DNA of 64,000 nucleotides, from the NCBI RefSeq assembly GCF_022549785.1, contig NZ_JAKZGO010000009.1, positions 62,001 through 126,000 on the forward strand, read 5' to 3'. Below, piece by piece: positions 34,551-42,724 of the stretch. Position numbers and translations under genes: made by a program. This DNA is from Belliella alkalica (lineage in GTDB: Bacteria > Bacteroidota > Bacteroidia > Cytophagales > Cyclobacteriaceae). Positions within the stretch are counted from its first letter, which is position 1. Each line of letters begins with the position of its first letter. A model generated the notes under the pieces. The model was not told the DNA's origin, ran no database searches, and saw only the letters and a list, made by a program, of their open reading frames with translations.

Positions 34551-35099
34551 ATGATGTCACTCAGCGATCTGGAGATTCTAACTTTGATTCAAAACCCACA
34601 AACCCGAGAGAAGGGTTACAGGCAATTGTTGAGTGTGTATCAAAAAAGAGTCTATAGCATCATCCGAAAAATGGTGATAATCCATGAAGATGCCGATGAT
34701 ATCACACAAAATACTTTCATTAAAGCTTTCAGGAATTTAGATAACTTCAATAGTAATTCATCATTATTTACTTGGCTTTATAGGATTGCTACTAATGAAA
34801 GTTTGAATTTTATTGAAAAGAAGAAAAGAAGATTTTTCTTTCCAATAGAAGATCATGAGGAAGTGATGAAAAACTACATCGACGAATCCTATTATATTGA
34901 TGGTGACGAAATAGAAAAACAACTTCAAAAATCACTTCTCAAACTCCCTGACAAACAAAGGCTGGTATTCAATTTGAAGTATTTTGAAGATTTGAGCTAT
35001 GATGAAATCAGCAGGATTACTGAAACTTCCGTAGGAGCGTTGAAAGCCAGTTATCATCATGCTGTAAAAAAAATCGAAAATGAATTGAAAGTAGAGTAA
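34551..35099 (+). CDS. ECF-type RNA polymerase sigma factor
   Basis: The 182-residue protein has sigma region 2 at about 25-92 ('YQKRVYSIIRKMV', 'DADDITQNTFIKAFRNLDNF', 'TWLYRIATNESLNFI') and region 4 at about 125-178 ('LPDKQRLVFNLKYFEDLSYD', 'EISRITETSVGALKASYHHA'). It is followed by a small single-span protein and a periplasmic Spy-like protein, the usual sigma/anti-sigma/sensor arrangement. The stimulus is likely an envelope or metal stress, by analogy with CnrH/CnrYX; that is inference. No TAnnTTTG element was found upstream, so it may be transcribed from its own sigma-dependent promoter. Confidence 0.94.
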   Translation: MMSLSDLEILTLIQNPQTREKGYRQLLSVYQKRVYSIIRKMVIIHEDADDITQNTFIKAFRNLDNFNSNSSLFTWLYRIATNESLNFIEKKKRRFFFPIEDHEEVMKNYIDESYYIDGDEIEKQLQKSLLKLPDKQRLVFNLKYFEDLSYDEISRITETSVGALKASYHHAVKKIENELKVE

Positions 35100-35134
35100 A
35101 CCCTTTGGCTTCACTACTGTCTAATGTATATATT

Positions 35135-35506
35135 ATGAAAAATTTATCTAAAAAAGATATTTTCAAGGTTCCTGACAATTACTTTGAAAGCCTTTCTGAT
35201 CAAATCCTTGACAAGAAAGCTTCCCGAAAGAGTAAAGTATTCTATTTAAGAAGTATGGCCGCTGCAGCTGTTGTAATTCTTGGAGTAGCAATGTTTGTGT
35301 TCAAAAATGAAGTCAATACAGCAGATTATTTGCACCAAAATTTAGCTGAGGATATCAATTTATATATCAATGCAGGGCACTGGGGGGCAGAGGAAGTGTT
35401 ATATCTATCAGACGATCCCAATTTGATATTAGACCAAATCATTAATGAAGAATGGGGAAGTTATAATGCAACTGATTTTGAATTGGAAAATGAGTTTTTA
35501 TATTAA
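35135..35506 (+). CDS. Putative anti-sigma factor (single-span membrane protein)
   Basis: The 123-residue product has a short cytoplasmic head ('MKNLSKKDIFKVPDNYFESL'), one membrane span at about 39-56, and an acidic periplasmic tail. Size, topology and position, 35 bp after the sigma-factor gene, suggest a CnrY-like anti-sigma factor. No zinc (ZAS) motif is present. The ATG at 35135 is preferred to an upstream TTG because it starts the conserved head. The next gene begins 11 bp after the stop. Confidence 0.8.
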   Translation: MKNLSKKDIFKVPDNYFESLSDQILDKKASRKSKVFYLRSMAAAAVVILGVAMFVFKNEVNTADYLHQNLAEDINLYINAGHWGAEEVLYLSDDPNLILDQIINEEWGSYNATDFELENEFLY

Positions 35507-35517
35507 TTAAAACGACA

Positions 35518-35958
35518 ATGAAAAACACGATATTTATATTGCTCATTCTATTTACACTCTTTAGCAGTTCTGTATTTGCTCAAAGAACCCAACATCAATT
35601 CGATAGGGAAAAATATGAATCTGCAAGAGTAGCGTTCATCACCAACAGACTTGACCTAAAACCTGAACAAGCTGAAAAGTTTTGGCCTCTTTTCAACAAA
35701 TTCAATGAAGAAAGAGAGCAAATGATGCGTGAAATGTCAAAAATAAATAAGGAAAGTGAAGGGGATGTAAATGAAAGTAAAGCTCAAGAGTTGATAAACA
35801 AGCGTTTTAAAATCCAACAAAGCATGCTTGATTTAGAAAAAAGCTTCACAAAAGATATTTCTAAAGTAATAAGCCCCAGTCAAGCTTTGAAATTAGGCGG
35901 AGTAAGTAGGGATTTTGTCCGGCAGATATATCGAATGAATCAAAGAAATGGCGAATGA
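35518..35958 (+). CDS. Spy/CpxP-like periplasmic sensor or chaperone
   Basis: The 146-residue product has a signal peptide (ends SSVFAQ, residue 22) and then a helical, charged region with the 'LDLKPEQAEKFWPLFNKFNE' hallmark of LTxxQ/Spy-family proteins ('LTxEQ' replaced by 'LKPEQ'). It is followed by 'EREQMMREM', a Met/Glu helix as in the CnrX metal-sensing group. As third gene of the sigma/anti-sigma operon it is the likely signal-receiving partner. A bidirectional terminator lies 15 bp after the stop codon, separating the operon from mscL. Confidence 0.88.
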   Translation: MKNTIFILLILFTLFSSSVFAQRTQHQFDREKYESARVAFITNRLDLKPEQAEKFWPLFNKFNEEREQMMREMSKINKESEGDVNESKAQELINKRFKIQQSMLDLEKSFTKDISKVISPSQALKLGGVSRDFVRQIYRMNQRNGE

Positions 35959-35972
35959 TCTAGTAAGAAAAC

Positions 35973-36003
35973 AAAAATAGGAGTCGATTTGACTCCTATT
36001 TTT
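35973..36003. terminator. Bidirectional terminator between the sigma operon and mscL
   Basis: AAAAATAGGAGTC / GACTCCTATTTTT, a 13-bp perfect stem with 5-nt loop and A/T tails on both sides. Confidence 0.85.
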
Positions 36004-36030
36004 ATTTGCATCAAAATTAAATTTTAAGTA

Positions 36031-36441
36031 TTATTTTTTCAATAGATCACGTATTTCTTCTAACAAAACCTCTGATTTTGGTGGTGCGACAGGAGCCGCC
36101 GGTGCTGCTTCTTCTTTCTTTTTCATTGAATTCATACCTTTTATAGCAATAAAAATCACAAACGCAATAATTATGAAATCAATTACATTTTGGATAAAGT
36201 TACCATAACTCAAAGTCACAGCTGGAAAGTCAGTCCCTGCCTCAGTGTAGGCTTCTCTCAAAATGATCGCTAAATCTTTGAAATCAACCCCGCCAAGCAT
36301 AACTCCCAAAGGCGGCATAATGATATCATTCACAAATGAAGTCACAATCTTGCCAAAAGCGCCGCCAATAATCACTGCGACAGCCAAATCAACGACGTTG
36401 CCTTTTACTGCAAATTCTTTAAATTCTTTTAACATTCCCAT
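36031..36441 (-). CDS. mscL: Large-conductance mechanosensitive channel
   Basis: Opens under membrane tension and releases solutes on osmotic downshock. The 136-residue protein has the MscL N-terminal helix '[20 protein letters not shown]', TM1 with '[20 protein letters not shown]', a periplasmic loop, TM2 at about 73-95 and a basic/Ala-Pro-rich C-terminal helix ('[20 protein letters not shown]'). The second Met ('MLKEF', base 36435) is an equally good start. It is a single gene, convergent with the sigma operon and divergent from mgsA. Confidence 0.95.
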   Translation of the reverse strand: MGMLKEFKEFAVKGNVVDLAVAVIIGGAFGKIVTSFVNDIIMPPLGVMLGGVDFKDLAIILREAYTEAGTDFPAVTLSYGNFIQNVIDFIIIAFVIFIAIKGMNSMKKKEEAAPAAPVAPPKSEVLLEEIRDLLKK

Positions 36442-36732
36442 AATTACAAGTTTAAATTTTTTATTTCTTAGAATTGAAGATGAAAAGTACGGAAAAATTA
36501 AATAAATGCTAACTTTCTACTTCTAAAAAAGTCTTCATTTTTTGTCAAATTTAGAATAAAAAAGGTTTTGTTTTATTCTATCTTACTTAGTTAATATTTC
36601 AAAAAAAATTAAAAATTTAGAATCGACCATCATCAATTACTTACCTATTCTATTTTTGAAAATGTAAAAACAAATCACCTAAAAGAGTGCGAAACTAAAG
36701 ATCTACTTCAATATAAATTAGATACTTCATGA
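36442..36732. other. Divergent intergenic region mscL / mgsA
   Basis: About 290 bp, AT-rich. An inverted repeat TAGAATAAAA / TTTTATTCTA (36552-36580) with a 9-nt loop is present about 200 bp upstream of mgsA; it may be a weak terminator or a regulator site. No coding frame was seen. Confidence 0.45.
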
Positions 36733-36761
36733 TTTGAATTTTATTATTTTCCCTAACTTTG
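36733..36761 (+). promoter_or_regulatory. Promoter of the mgsA-pfkA operon
   Basis: TTTG at 36733-36736, a 17-nt spacer, and TAACTTTG at 36754-36761 match the Bacteroidota -33/-7 consensus. Start site near 36768, 18 nt before the mgsA ATG. Confidence 0.65.
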
Positions 36762-36785
36762 AAGCGTAACCTATTAAACTTAAAA

Positions 36786-37166
36786 ATGAAAATTGCATTA
36801 ATTGCACATGACGGTAAAAAAGCCGATATGGTTCATTTCCTGTCTGGATTTAAGGATGAATTATTAAAAAAAGATATACAGCTAGTAGCTACAGGCACGA
36901 CCGGCTCACATATAGAGAGAGCTGGATTTGAGGTTCAAAAATTACTATCTGGGCCTTTGGGTGGCGATGCTCAAATTGCCGCAATGGCAGCTCAAAAAGA
37001 ATTGGATATTGTTATTTTTTTTAGAGACCCCCTCGATAAGCATCCACATGAGCCAGATGTTCAGATGCTAATGAGAATATGCGATGTTTATAATATCCCC
37101 TTAGCAACCAATCCTGCTGCTGCAGATATGTTTTTTAAATATTTAACCTTATTGAGACAGAAATAA
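36786..37166 (+). CDS. mgsA: Methylglyoxal synthase
   Basis: Turns dihydroxyacetone phosphate into methylglyoxal and phosphate, relieving sugar-phosphate overload. The 126-residue protein has the family blocks 'IALIAHDGKKADMVHF' with the phosphate-site histidine, 'LVATGTTG', 'SGPLGGDAQIAAM' with catalytic Asp, and 'FFRDPLDKHPHEPDVQ' with the catalytic His/Asp. The ATG at 36786 is chosen; an upstream in-frame TTG overlaps the -7 promoter element. The stop overlaps the pfkA start by one base (TAATG), so this overflow enzyme and the main glycolytic control enzyme are made from one message. Confidence 0.96.
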   Translation: MKIALIAHDGKKADMVHFLSGFKDELLKKDIQLVATGTTGSHIERAGFEVQKLLSGPLGGDAQIAAMAAQKELDIVIFFRDPLDKHPHEPDVQMLMRICDVYNIPLATNPAAADMFFKYLTLLRQK

Positions 37167-38152
37167 TGGAAATCAAAACGATAAAAAAAATTGGTGTTTT
37201 GACCTCTGGAGGAGATGCACCTGGTATGAATGCAGCTATAAGAGCAACAGTCAGAGCAGGTTTCTACTACAATCTCGAAATGTATGGAATATACAGAGGT
37301 TATGAAGGTATGATCAATGATGACATCAAAAAACTGGACAGCAAGAATATAGCACATGTGTTGGAAAGAGGAGGTACTTTCCTCAAATCTGCGAGAAGTG
37401 CTGAATTCAGGACTAAAGAAGGAAGGCAGAAAGCTTATGATAATTTAAAAAAGCATGGGATTGATGCATTGGTTGTCATAGGTGGCGATGGGTCGTTGAC
37501 AGGCGCGCATTTGTTTTTCCAAGAATTCGGAATCCCAGCTATAGGTCTGCCAGGTACTATTGACAATGATTTATCAGGAACAGACAGTACCATTGGATTT
37601 GATACAGCTTGTAATACAGCGATTCAAGCAATAGATAAAATTAGAGATACAGCTACCTCGCATGACAGATTATTCTTTGTAGAAGTTATGGGAAGAGATG
37701 CTGGTTTTATTGCTATCAATGCAGGAATTGGCAGTGCGGCAGCCGCTACACTTATACCAGAGAAGAAAATGCCTATCGAAAGATTGGTAGAACGGTTGAA
37801 AGCTAGGACTAAAGCACTCAAGCAATCAAATATTGTAATAGTAGCCGAAGGTGGAAAAAGTGGTGGAGCAGCAGAAATTGCATCTAAAATCAAAAAACAA
37901 CTTCCATACTATGATATTAAAGTCACGATTCTAGGCCACTTGCAGCGCGGCGGTTCGCCGACATCTTTTGATAGAGTACTAGCGAGCAAACTTGGGGTGG
38001 CAGCGGTAGAAGGTCTTATGCAAGGTAAATATGATGTAATGGCTGGCATTATCAACAATAAAATTGTATTTACACCTATCACAAAAGCAATAGTGGATGA
38101 TAAGGAAGTAGATGAAGATGATTTTAGAATTGCAAAAATCCTTTCAACCTAA
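37166..38152 (+). CDS. pfkA: ATP-dependent 6-phosphofructokinase
   Basis: Phosphorylates fructose 6-phosphate to fructose 1,6-bisphosphate, the committed step of glycolysis. The 328-residue protein shows 'SGGDAPGMNAAIRA' at 14-27, the ATP-type 'IGGDGSLTG' at 105-113 (glycine rather than the aspartate of pyrophosphate-using enzymes), the catalytic 'GTIDNDLSGTDSTIGF' with TIDND at 131-135, and 'VEVMGRDAGFIA'. Its start codon shares a base with the mgsA stop. A hairpin terminator follows 30 bp after the stop codon. Confidence 0.97.
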   Translation: MEIKTIKKIGVLTSGGDAPGMNAAIRATVRAGFYYNLEMYGIYRGYEGMINDDIKKLDSKNIAHVLERGGTFLKSARSAEFRTKEGRQKAYDNLKKHGIDALVVIGGDGSLTGAHLFFQEFGIPAIGLPGTIDNDLSGTDSTIGFDTACNTAIQAIDKIRDTATSHDRLFFVEVMGRDAGFIAINAGIGSAAAATLIPEKKMPIERLVERLKARTKALKQSNIVIVAEGGKSGGAAEIASKIKKQLPYYDIKVTILGHLQRGGSPTSFDRVLASKLGVAAVEGLMQGKYDVMAGIINNKIVFTPITKAIVDDKEVDEDDFRIAKILST

Positions 38153-38182
38153 GTAGTCTAAAAAATTTGATACCAAAAAAAA

Positions 38183-38213
38183 GACCTGCTAAATCAATTT
38201 TAGCAGGTCTTTT
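38183..38213. terminator. Bidirectional terminator after pfkA
   Basis: GACCTGCTAAA / TTTAGCAGGTC, an 11-bp perfect stem with a 5-nt loop, flanked by A-run and T-run. Also serves the convergent GH13 gene. Confidence 0.85.
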
Positions 38214-38216
38214 TAT

Positions 38217-39770
38217 TTACTTTTTAGTTAGCATCACAGAGGAATATGGGGGCAAAACTATCATCTTTTCATCCAAAGTACCCAATCCTAAATTGTATAA
38301 AACTTCATCAAAATCTTTAGGTGCTTCGATTGAAATAGTTTGATCGGATAAATTGTGAACTACAAATAATTTTTGGTCTTCATAAGACCGAAAAAATGCC
38401 ATCAAAGGTTTCGGCAATTCCTGATCAAAAAGAGTCAAATCTCCCAAAGCCAAAGCTCTATTGGAATTTCTGAGTTTAATTACTTCTTTGTAATGATTGA
38501 AAAAACTAGTACTCATTGATTTTTGGATAGATAGTGGAGTAACCATTTCATCAATCGAATACACTGCTTCAATCCAAGTAGCTCTTCCTGTATCATTGGC
38601 TTTTATGTCCCAAAGAAATGGTTCTCGAATATTTTCATCAGGCTTTTTACCAAGCATACCTATCTCTTCCCCATAATAAAGGTAAGGGGCTCCAGGCATG
38701 GACATTAAAATGGTTATTGCCTGTTTCAACTTTTTTGGATTACTATCCAAAGAATTTAACAACCTTGGTTGATCATGATTTGATGAAAATGTTGCGTCAA
38801 TAAACTCTTCAGATATTTCTTGATAATAATCAAGTATCTCTTTTTGATTCTTTGCTAAAAGCATTCCATTCTCCTCTTCGTAAGCTCTCAAAAGGGTGTA
38901 ATGAAAATCAAAATTGAATAATGCAGGTAATCCTGGTAAATAAGGAGCAACCACTTCTTTCATATCATAAACCTCCCCTACCAAATACACATCAGGCTTA
39001 ATTTTAGTCATTTCTGATCTAAACTCTTTCCAAAACGCATGATTATCTACAGCTCTATCATCAGGAAAAATATGCTTGGCCGCATCTAACCTAAAGCCAT
39101 CTACCCCAATTTCCTCCAGCCAAAATCGTCCAATTTCGTAGATCTCTTCCCTTACTTTTGGATTATCAAAATTCAAATCAGGCATACCATCAATAAAAAA
39201 ACCGTAGTAAAAATCTTCTCCTACACCAGGATCATGCCATTGTCTAATATTGTCACTATCTAAAGTAATCGCTTTTTTATTTAAAAAATCTGCAATTGTA
39301 TCTTTTTGAGCCCACACATAGTAATCTCTATAAGGGTTATCTCTACCTTTTCTGGATTCTACAAACCAAGGATGCTTGCTACTAGTATGATTGATGATTA
39401 GGTCAATTACTATCTTAATGTCTTTTTCATGAGCTTTTTGCAACATCAATTTAAAGTCATCTATTGTCCCATAATCAGGATGGATGGCTTTATAATCGGT
39501 CACATCATACTTATGATAACTAGGAGATGGCATGATTGGCATAAACCAAATTGCATTTGCGCCTAGTTCTTTTACATGATCCAATTTTTTGGTCACTCCA
39601 TTGAAATCTCCAATTCCATCCCCATCAGAATCATAAAAAGACTGAACAAAAATTTCGTAGGTAATGCCTGCATGTGGCCAATGGTTTTCAATATTTTTTT
39701 CTGGAGATGTCGAACATGAAGAAAGTAGAACCAAAACAAATAAGAAGGATAGATATAAATATTTTTTCAT
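38217..39770 (-). CDS. GH13 alpha-amylase-family lipoprotein
   Basis: Splits alpha-1,4 (or 1,6) glucosidic bonds in maltodextrins or starch at the cell envelope. The 517-residue protein has a lipoprotein leader ending LLSSC (C19). In the (beta/alpha)8 barrel are the calcium-site motif 'DSDGDGIGDFNG', 'VIDLIINHTSSKHPWF', the nucleophile D229 in 'GFRLDAAKH', the acid/base E266 in 'LVGEVYD', and D333 in 'SSNHDQPRLL'. A C-terminal beta domain follows from about 430. It is the outward-facing part of a locus with GH31, a LacI regulator and a maltose-type transporter. It follows fbaA on the same strand but a hairpin separates them. Confidence 0.93.
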   Translation of the reverse strand: MKKYLYLSFLFVLVLLSSCSTSPEKNIENHWPHAGITYEIFVQSFYDSDGDGIGDFNGVTKKLDHVKELGANAIWFMPIMPSPSYHKYDVTDYKAIHPDYGTIDDFKLMLQKAHEKDIKIVIDLIINHTSSKHPWFVESRKGRDNPYRDYYVWAQKDTIADFLNKKAITLDSDNIRQWHDPGVGEDFYYGFFIDGMPDLNFDNPKVREEIYEIGRFWLEEIGVDGFRLDAAKHIFPDDRAVDNHAFWKEFRSEMTKIKPDVYLVGEVYDMKEVVAPYLPGLPALFNFDFHYTLLRAYEEENGMLLAKNQKEILDYYQEISEEFIDATFSSNHDQPRLLNSLDSNPKKLKQAITILMSMPGAPYLYYGEEIGMLGKKPDENIREPFLWDIKANDTGRATWIEAVYSIDEMVTPLSIQKSMSTSFFNHYKEVIKLRNSNRALALGDLTLFDQELPKPLMAFFRSYEDQKLFVVHNLSDQTISIEAPKDFDEVLYNLGLGTLDEKMIVLPPYSSVMLTKK

Positions 39771-39790
39771 AAGTTAATTCGTATTAAAAT

Positions 39791-39820
39791 AGAAAAAGTC
39801 ACTATTCAGTGACCTTTTCT
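39791..39820 (-). terminator. Terminator between fbaA and the GH13 gene
   Basis: AGAAAAAGTCACT / AGTGACCTTTTCT pairs over 12 of 13 positions around a 4-nt loop; the minus-strand side ends in TTTTTCTATTTT. Confidence 0.6.
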
Positions 39821-39839
39821 ATGCTAGGTATATTTAATC

Positions 39840-40901
39840 TTAGTTTCTATTGACAGCATTAAGCATATCAAATGCTACTTCTAACCTTTCTACAAAGTTC
39901 TCTTCACCTTTTCTCATCCATGCTCTTGGATCATAGAATTTCTTATTTGGACTATCAGGACCATTAGGGTTTCCAAGTTGTGTTTGAAGGAACCCTTCAT
40001 TTTTTTGGTAATATTTTAACACACCTTCCCAAAATGCCCACTGCATATCTGTATCAATGTTCATTTTTACCGATCCGTAACTATTCGCTTCTCTGATTTC
40101 TTCTACAGTAGAACCTGACCCACCATGGAATACGAAAAACAAAGGCTTACCAGAAGTGCCATATTTCTCATTAATAAAGTCTTGGGAATTCTTCAGAATA
40201 ATTGGCTTCAAACTTACGTTTCCAGGCTTGTATACTCCATGCACATTTCCAAAAGCAGCGGCAATTGTAAACATATCTCCAACTTGTTTCAAGTTTTCGT
40301 AAGCATATGCTACTTCCTCCGGCTGTGTATATAGCTTAGAACTATCGATATCTGTATTATCTACACCATCCTCTTCACCACCAGTCACACCAAGCTCTAT
40401 CTCAATGCCCATTTGCAGCTTGTTCAGTTCCTCAAAATACTTCACTGAAGTACCCACATTCTCTTCCAAAGTCTCCTCTGACAAATCAAGCATATGAGAA
40501 CTGTAAAGTGGTCTTTTGAAAGCTTCATAGTAAGATTTCCCCTCTGCCAACATACCATCTACCCAAGGCAATAATTTTTTTGCTGCGTGGTCAGTATGTA
40601 AAATTACAGGTACTCCATATGCCTCAGCCATTTTGTGAACATGCAAAGCACCAGAAATAGCCCCTGCTACACTCGCTTGCTGCTTATCATTTGGAAGTGA
40701 TTTACCCGCATAAAATTGTGCCCCACCATTTGAAAATTGAATGATTACTGGAGAATTTACTTTTTTTGCAGTCTCTAAAACTCCATTTATTGTACTGGTA
40801 TTGATCACATTTACCGCTGGAAGTGCAAATTCACTTTCTTTCGCGTAAGACAATAAGTCCTTCAGCTCTTCACCGTACTTTACTCCTGGTTTGAATTTCA
40901 T
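39840..40901 (-). CDS. fbaA: Class II fructose-bisphosphate aldolase
   Basis: Zinc aldolase of glycolysis and gluconeogenesis, splitting fructose 1,6-bisphosphate into two triose phosphates. The 353-residue protein follows the class IIA (E. coli FbaA) layout: 'VILHTDHAAKKLLPWVDG' with metal/catalytic His and Asp, 'IEIELGVTGGEEDGVDN', 'AAFGNVHGVYKPGNV' and 'VFHGGSGST' carrying further zinc-ligand histidines, and 'VKMNIDTDMQWAF'. Length is normal. It lies inside the alpha-glucan locus, divergent from the LacI regulator gene, with a 470-bp regulatory gap between them. Confidence 0.96.
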   Translation of the reverse strand: MKFKPGVKYGEELKDLLSYAKESEFALPAVNVINTSTINGVLETAKKVNSPVIIQFSNGGAQFYAGKSLPNDKQQASVAGAISGALHVHKMAEAYGVPVILHTDHAAKKLLPWVDGMLAEGKSYYEAFKRPLYSSHMLDLSEETLEENVGTSVKYFEELNKLQMGIEIELGVTGGEEDGVDNTDIDSSKLYTQPEEVAYAYENLKQVGDMFTIAAAFGNVHGVYKPGNVSLKPIILKNSQDFINEKYGTSGKPLFFVFHGGSGSTVEEIREANSYGSVKMNIDTDMQWAFWEGVLKYYQKNEGFLQTQLGNPNGPDSPNKKFYDPRAWMRKGEENFVERLEVAFDMLNAVNRN

Positions 40902-41374
40902 GATGTTGATTTAATGGTTTGATTATTATTTTCGTATCGCCTAATCTTATGCTGACGATTATCATTGAGGTCAAAGATATAAAGACCTGCCTTAAAATCC
41001 TTTATTTCCAACTCTAAAATATTACTTTTACTATCTGATAAACTTTAGGACACTATTCTATCAAAGTTATTTTATTATAAATAATCCATATTTTTTCATA
41101 TATCTACAAAACAGGAATCTAACTTATCAAAAAACACCCCAATAGATATTTATTGATATTAAACAATGGAAAGTGCTTACGCAAGAAATTACTAAAAAAA
41201 CATTGGAGAAACACATTTAAGACTCCAGAGCAATCGATTGAAATACAAATTTCATTTTATGAATTTCGAATGATTGCAATAATTTATAAAAAATAATTTT
41301 GTGGAAATAACTATTTAAAATTTAATTTTTGTAAAATTTAACATAAATTGAAATCTTAGAATAATATAATTTTT
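40902..41374. promoter_or_regulatory. Regulatory region fbaA / lacI-type gene, with candidate operator
   Basis: 473 bp between divergent genes. A perfect palindrome CAATCGATTG lies at 41231-41240. A promoter candidate for the regulator gene is TTG at 41272-41274, a 19-nt spacer, and TAATTTTG at 41294-41301. A related palindrome (CAATCGTTTG) lies upstream of the GH31 gene, so these may be binding sites of the LacI-type protein. Nothing clear was found for fbaA. Confidence 0.4.
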
Positions 41375-42415
41375 ATGAAATTAGGTCAAGCTACTATCAA
41401 AGACATTGCAAAAGAGCTAAATGTATCACTCTCCACTGTATCCAGAGCTTTGAAGGACTACCCAGGGATCAGTAATGAAACAAAAAGAAAAGTAAAAGAA
41501 CTTGCAGAAAAACTTAATTATAGACCAAATGCTATAGCGCTTAGCTTAAGAAAAAGTAAATCCTTTACCATTGGTGTCATCATTCCTGAAGTTGTACATT
41601 TCTTTTTTTCTACTGTGATCAGTGGAATTGAAGAAGTTGCTTTTGCAAATGGCTACAATGTCATCCTTTGTCAAACTAATGAAAAACTCCAAAGAGAGTT
41701 GAGCAGTATCGAAGCTATGCTTGATAACCAGGTAGATGGTCTTCTGGTCAGTTACTCAAAGGAGACGGAAGATTTCAACCATTTCACAAAACTATTGAAA
41801 CAGAACTTCCCTATCGTATTTTTTGATAGAGTTCCTGAAATTGAGAATACTGTAAATGTAACGGTAAATGATTTCAAAGGCGCATATGACGCTACTTCTC
41901 ACTTGATCAATCAAGGTTACAAAAATATCGCGCATTTGGCAGGACCAAAAAACCTTACGATAAGTAGAAAAAGACTAGATGGGTATTTAGCTGCACTTCA
42001 AGACCACTCCATCAAACATAATCCTGATTGGATCATCCCATGCCCGATAGGCACGCAGGAAGAAAGCTTTGAATTCACTAAAAGACTATTTGAAAATGAA
42101 AAAGCTAAACCTGATGGTATATTTGCAAGCAATGACATTGCTGCTGCCGGAGCCATGATGGCAGTAAAGTCTTTGGGATTAAAAGTCCCTAGTGATGTAG
42201 GTGTAGTAGGTTTTTCTGATTGGCAATTCTCTTCCATGATAGACCCTCCCCTTTCCACAGTTTCACAACCAGGTTTTCAAATGGGCGAAAAAGCAATTTC
42301 CCTTCTCCTTGAAATGATCAACAAAAAGAAAGATGAAACTTGGACTCCAAAAACTGTGGTATTGGAAACAGAATTGATTATCAGGAAATCATCTGAAAAA
42401 ATCATTACAGAATAG
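41375..42415 (+). CDS. LacI-family transcriptional regulator
   Basis: The 346-residue protein has the LacI helix-turn-helix 'TIKDIAKELNVSLSTVSRAL' at 8-27 with hinge helix 'RPNAIALSLRK', then a periplasmic-binding-protein-like effector domain (about 62-340; 'FTIGVIIPEVVHFFFSTVIS', 'SNDIAAAGAMMAVKSLG'). It sits between a GH13/fbaA arm and the GH31/transporter arm, so it most likely controls alpha-glucan use in response to a sugar such as maltose. Such proteins bind palindromes with a central CG; two candidate sites are noted at 41231 and 42556. Confidence 0.94.
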   Translation: MKLGQATIKDIAKELNVSLSTVSRALKDYPGISNETKRKVKELAEKLNYRPNAIALSLRKSKSFTIGVIIPEVVHFFFSTVISGIEEVAFANGYNVILCQTNEKLQRELSSIEAMLDNQVDGLLVSYSKETEDFNHFTKLLKQNFPIVFFDRVPEIENTVNVTVNDFKGAYDATSHLINQGYKNIAHLAGPKNLTISRKRLDGYLAALQDHSIKHNPDWIIPCPIGTQEESFEFTKRLFENEKAKPDGIFASNDIAAAGAMMAVKSLGLKVPSDVGVVGFSDWQFSSMIDPPLSTVSQPGFQMGEKAISLLLEMINKKKDETWTPKTVVLETELIIRKSSEKIITE

Positions 42416-42724
42416 CCTAAAATTTAAATACCTTACAGATTAGGATTCTCAAGCTTTATCATGACAAAGTAAGGGTAAGTGGTCGTCTAAATTGAAAAAT
42501 CAAGTCTGATTTTCAAAATATTTAAAAAAAAGAGAAAAATTGTTGCTTTTTTATGCAATCGTTTGAATAGGGCTTGATTTTTAACATTGCCTAATTCAAA
42601 GCAAGTTTAAATGAATTCTAACTTCTTAACCTGCATAGAAACAATTTTTTACTTTAATTATACTTTCTAAATTTAGCTTAGACAAATTGCTTATAGCAAC
42701 AAAACGAGCCTAAAAAACAATCAA
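42416..42724. promoter_or_regulatory. Leader of the GH31 gene with candidate LacI-type operator
   Basis: 309 bp with no gene. CAATCGTTTG at 42556-42565 differs by one base from the perfect palindrome upstream of the regulator gene and resembles the general LacI-family site. It lies about 160 bp ahead of the GH31 ATG. No TAnnTTTG element was found close to the start. Confidence 0.35.
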
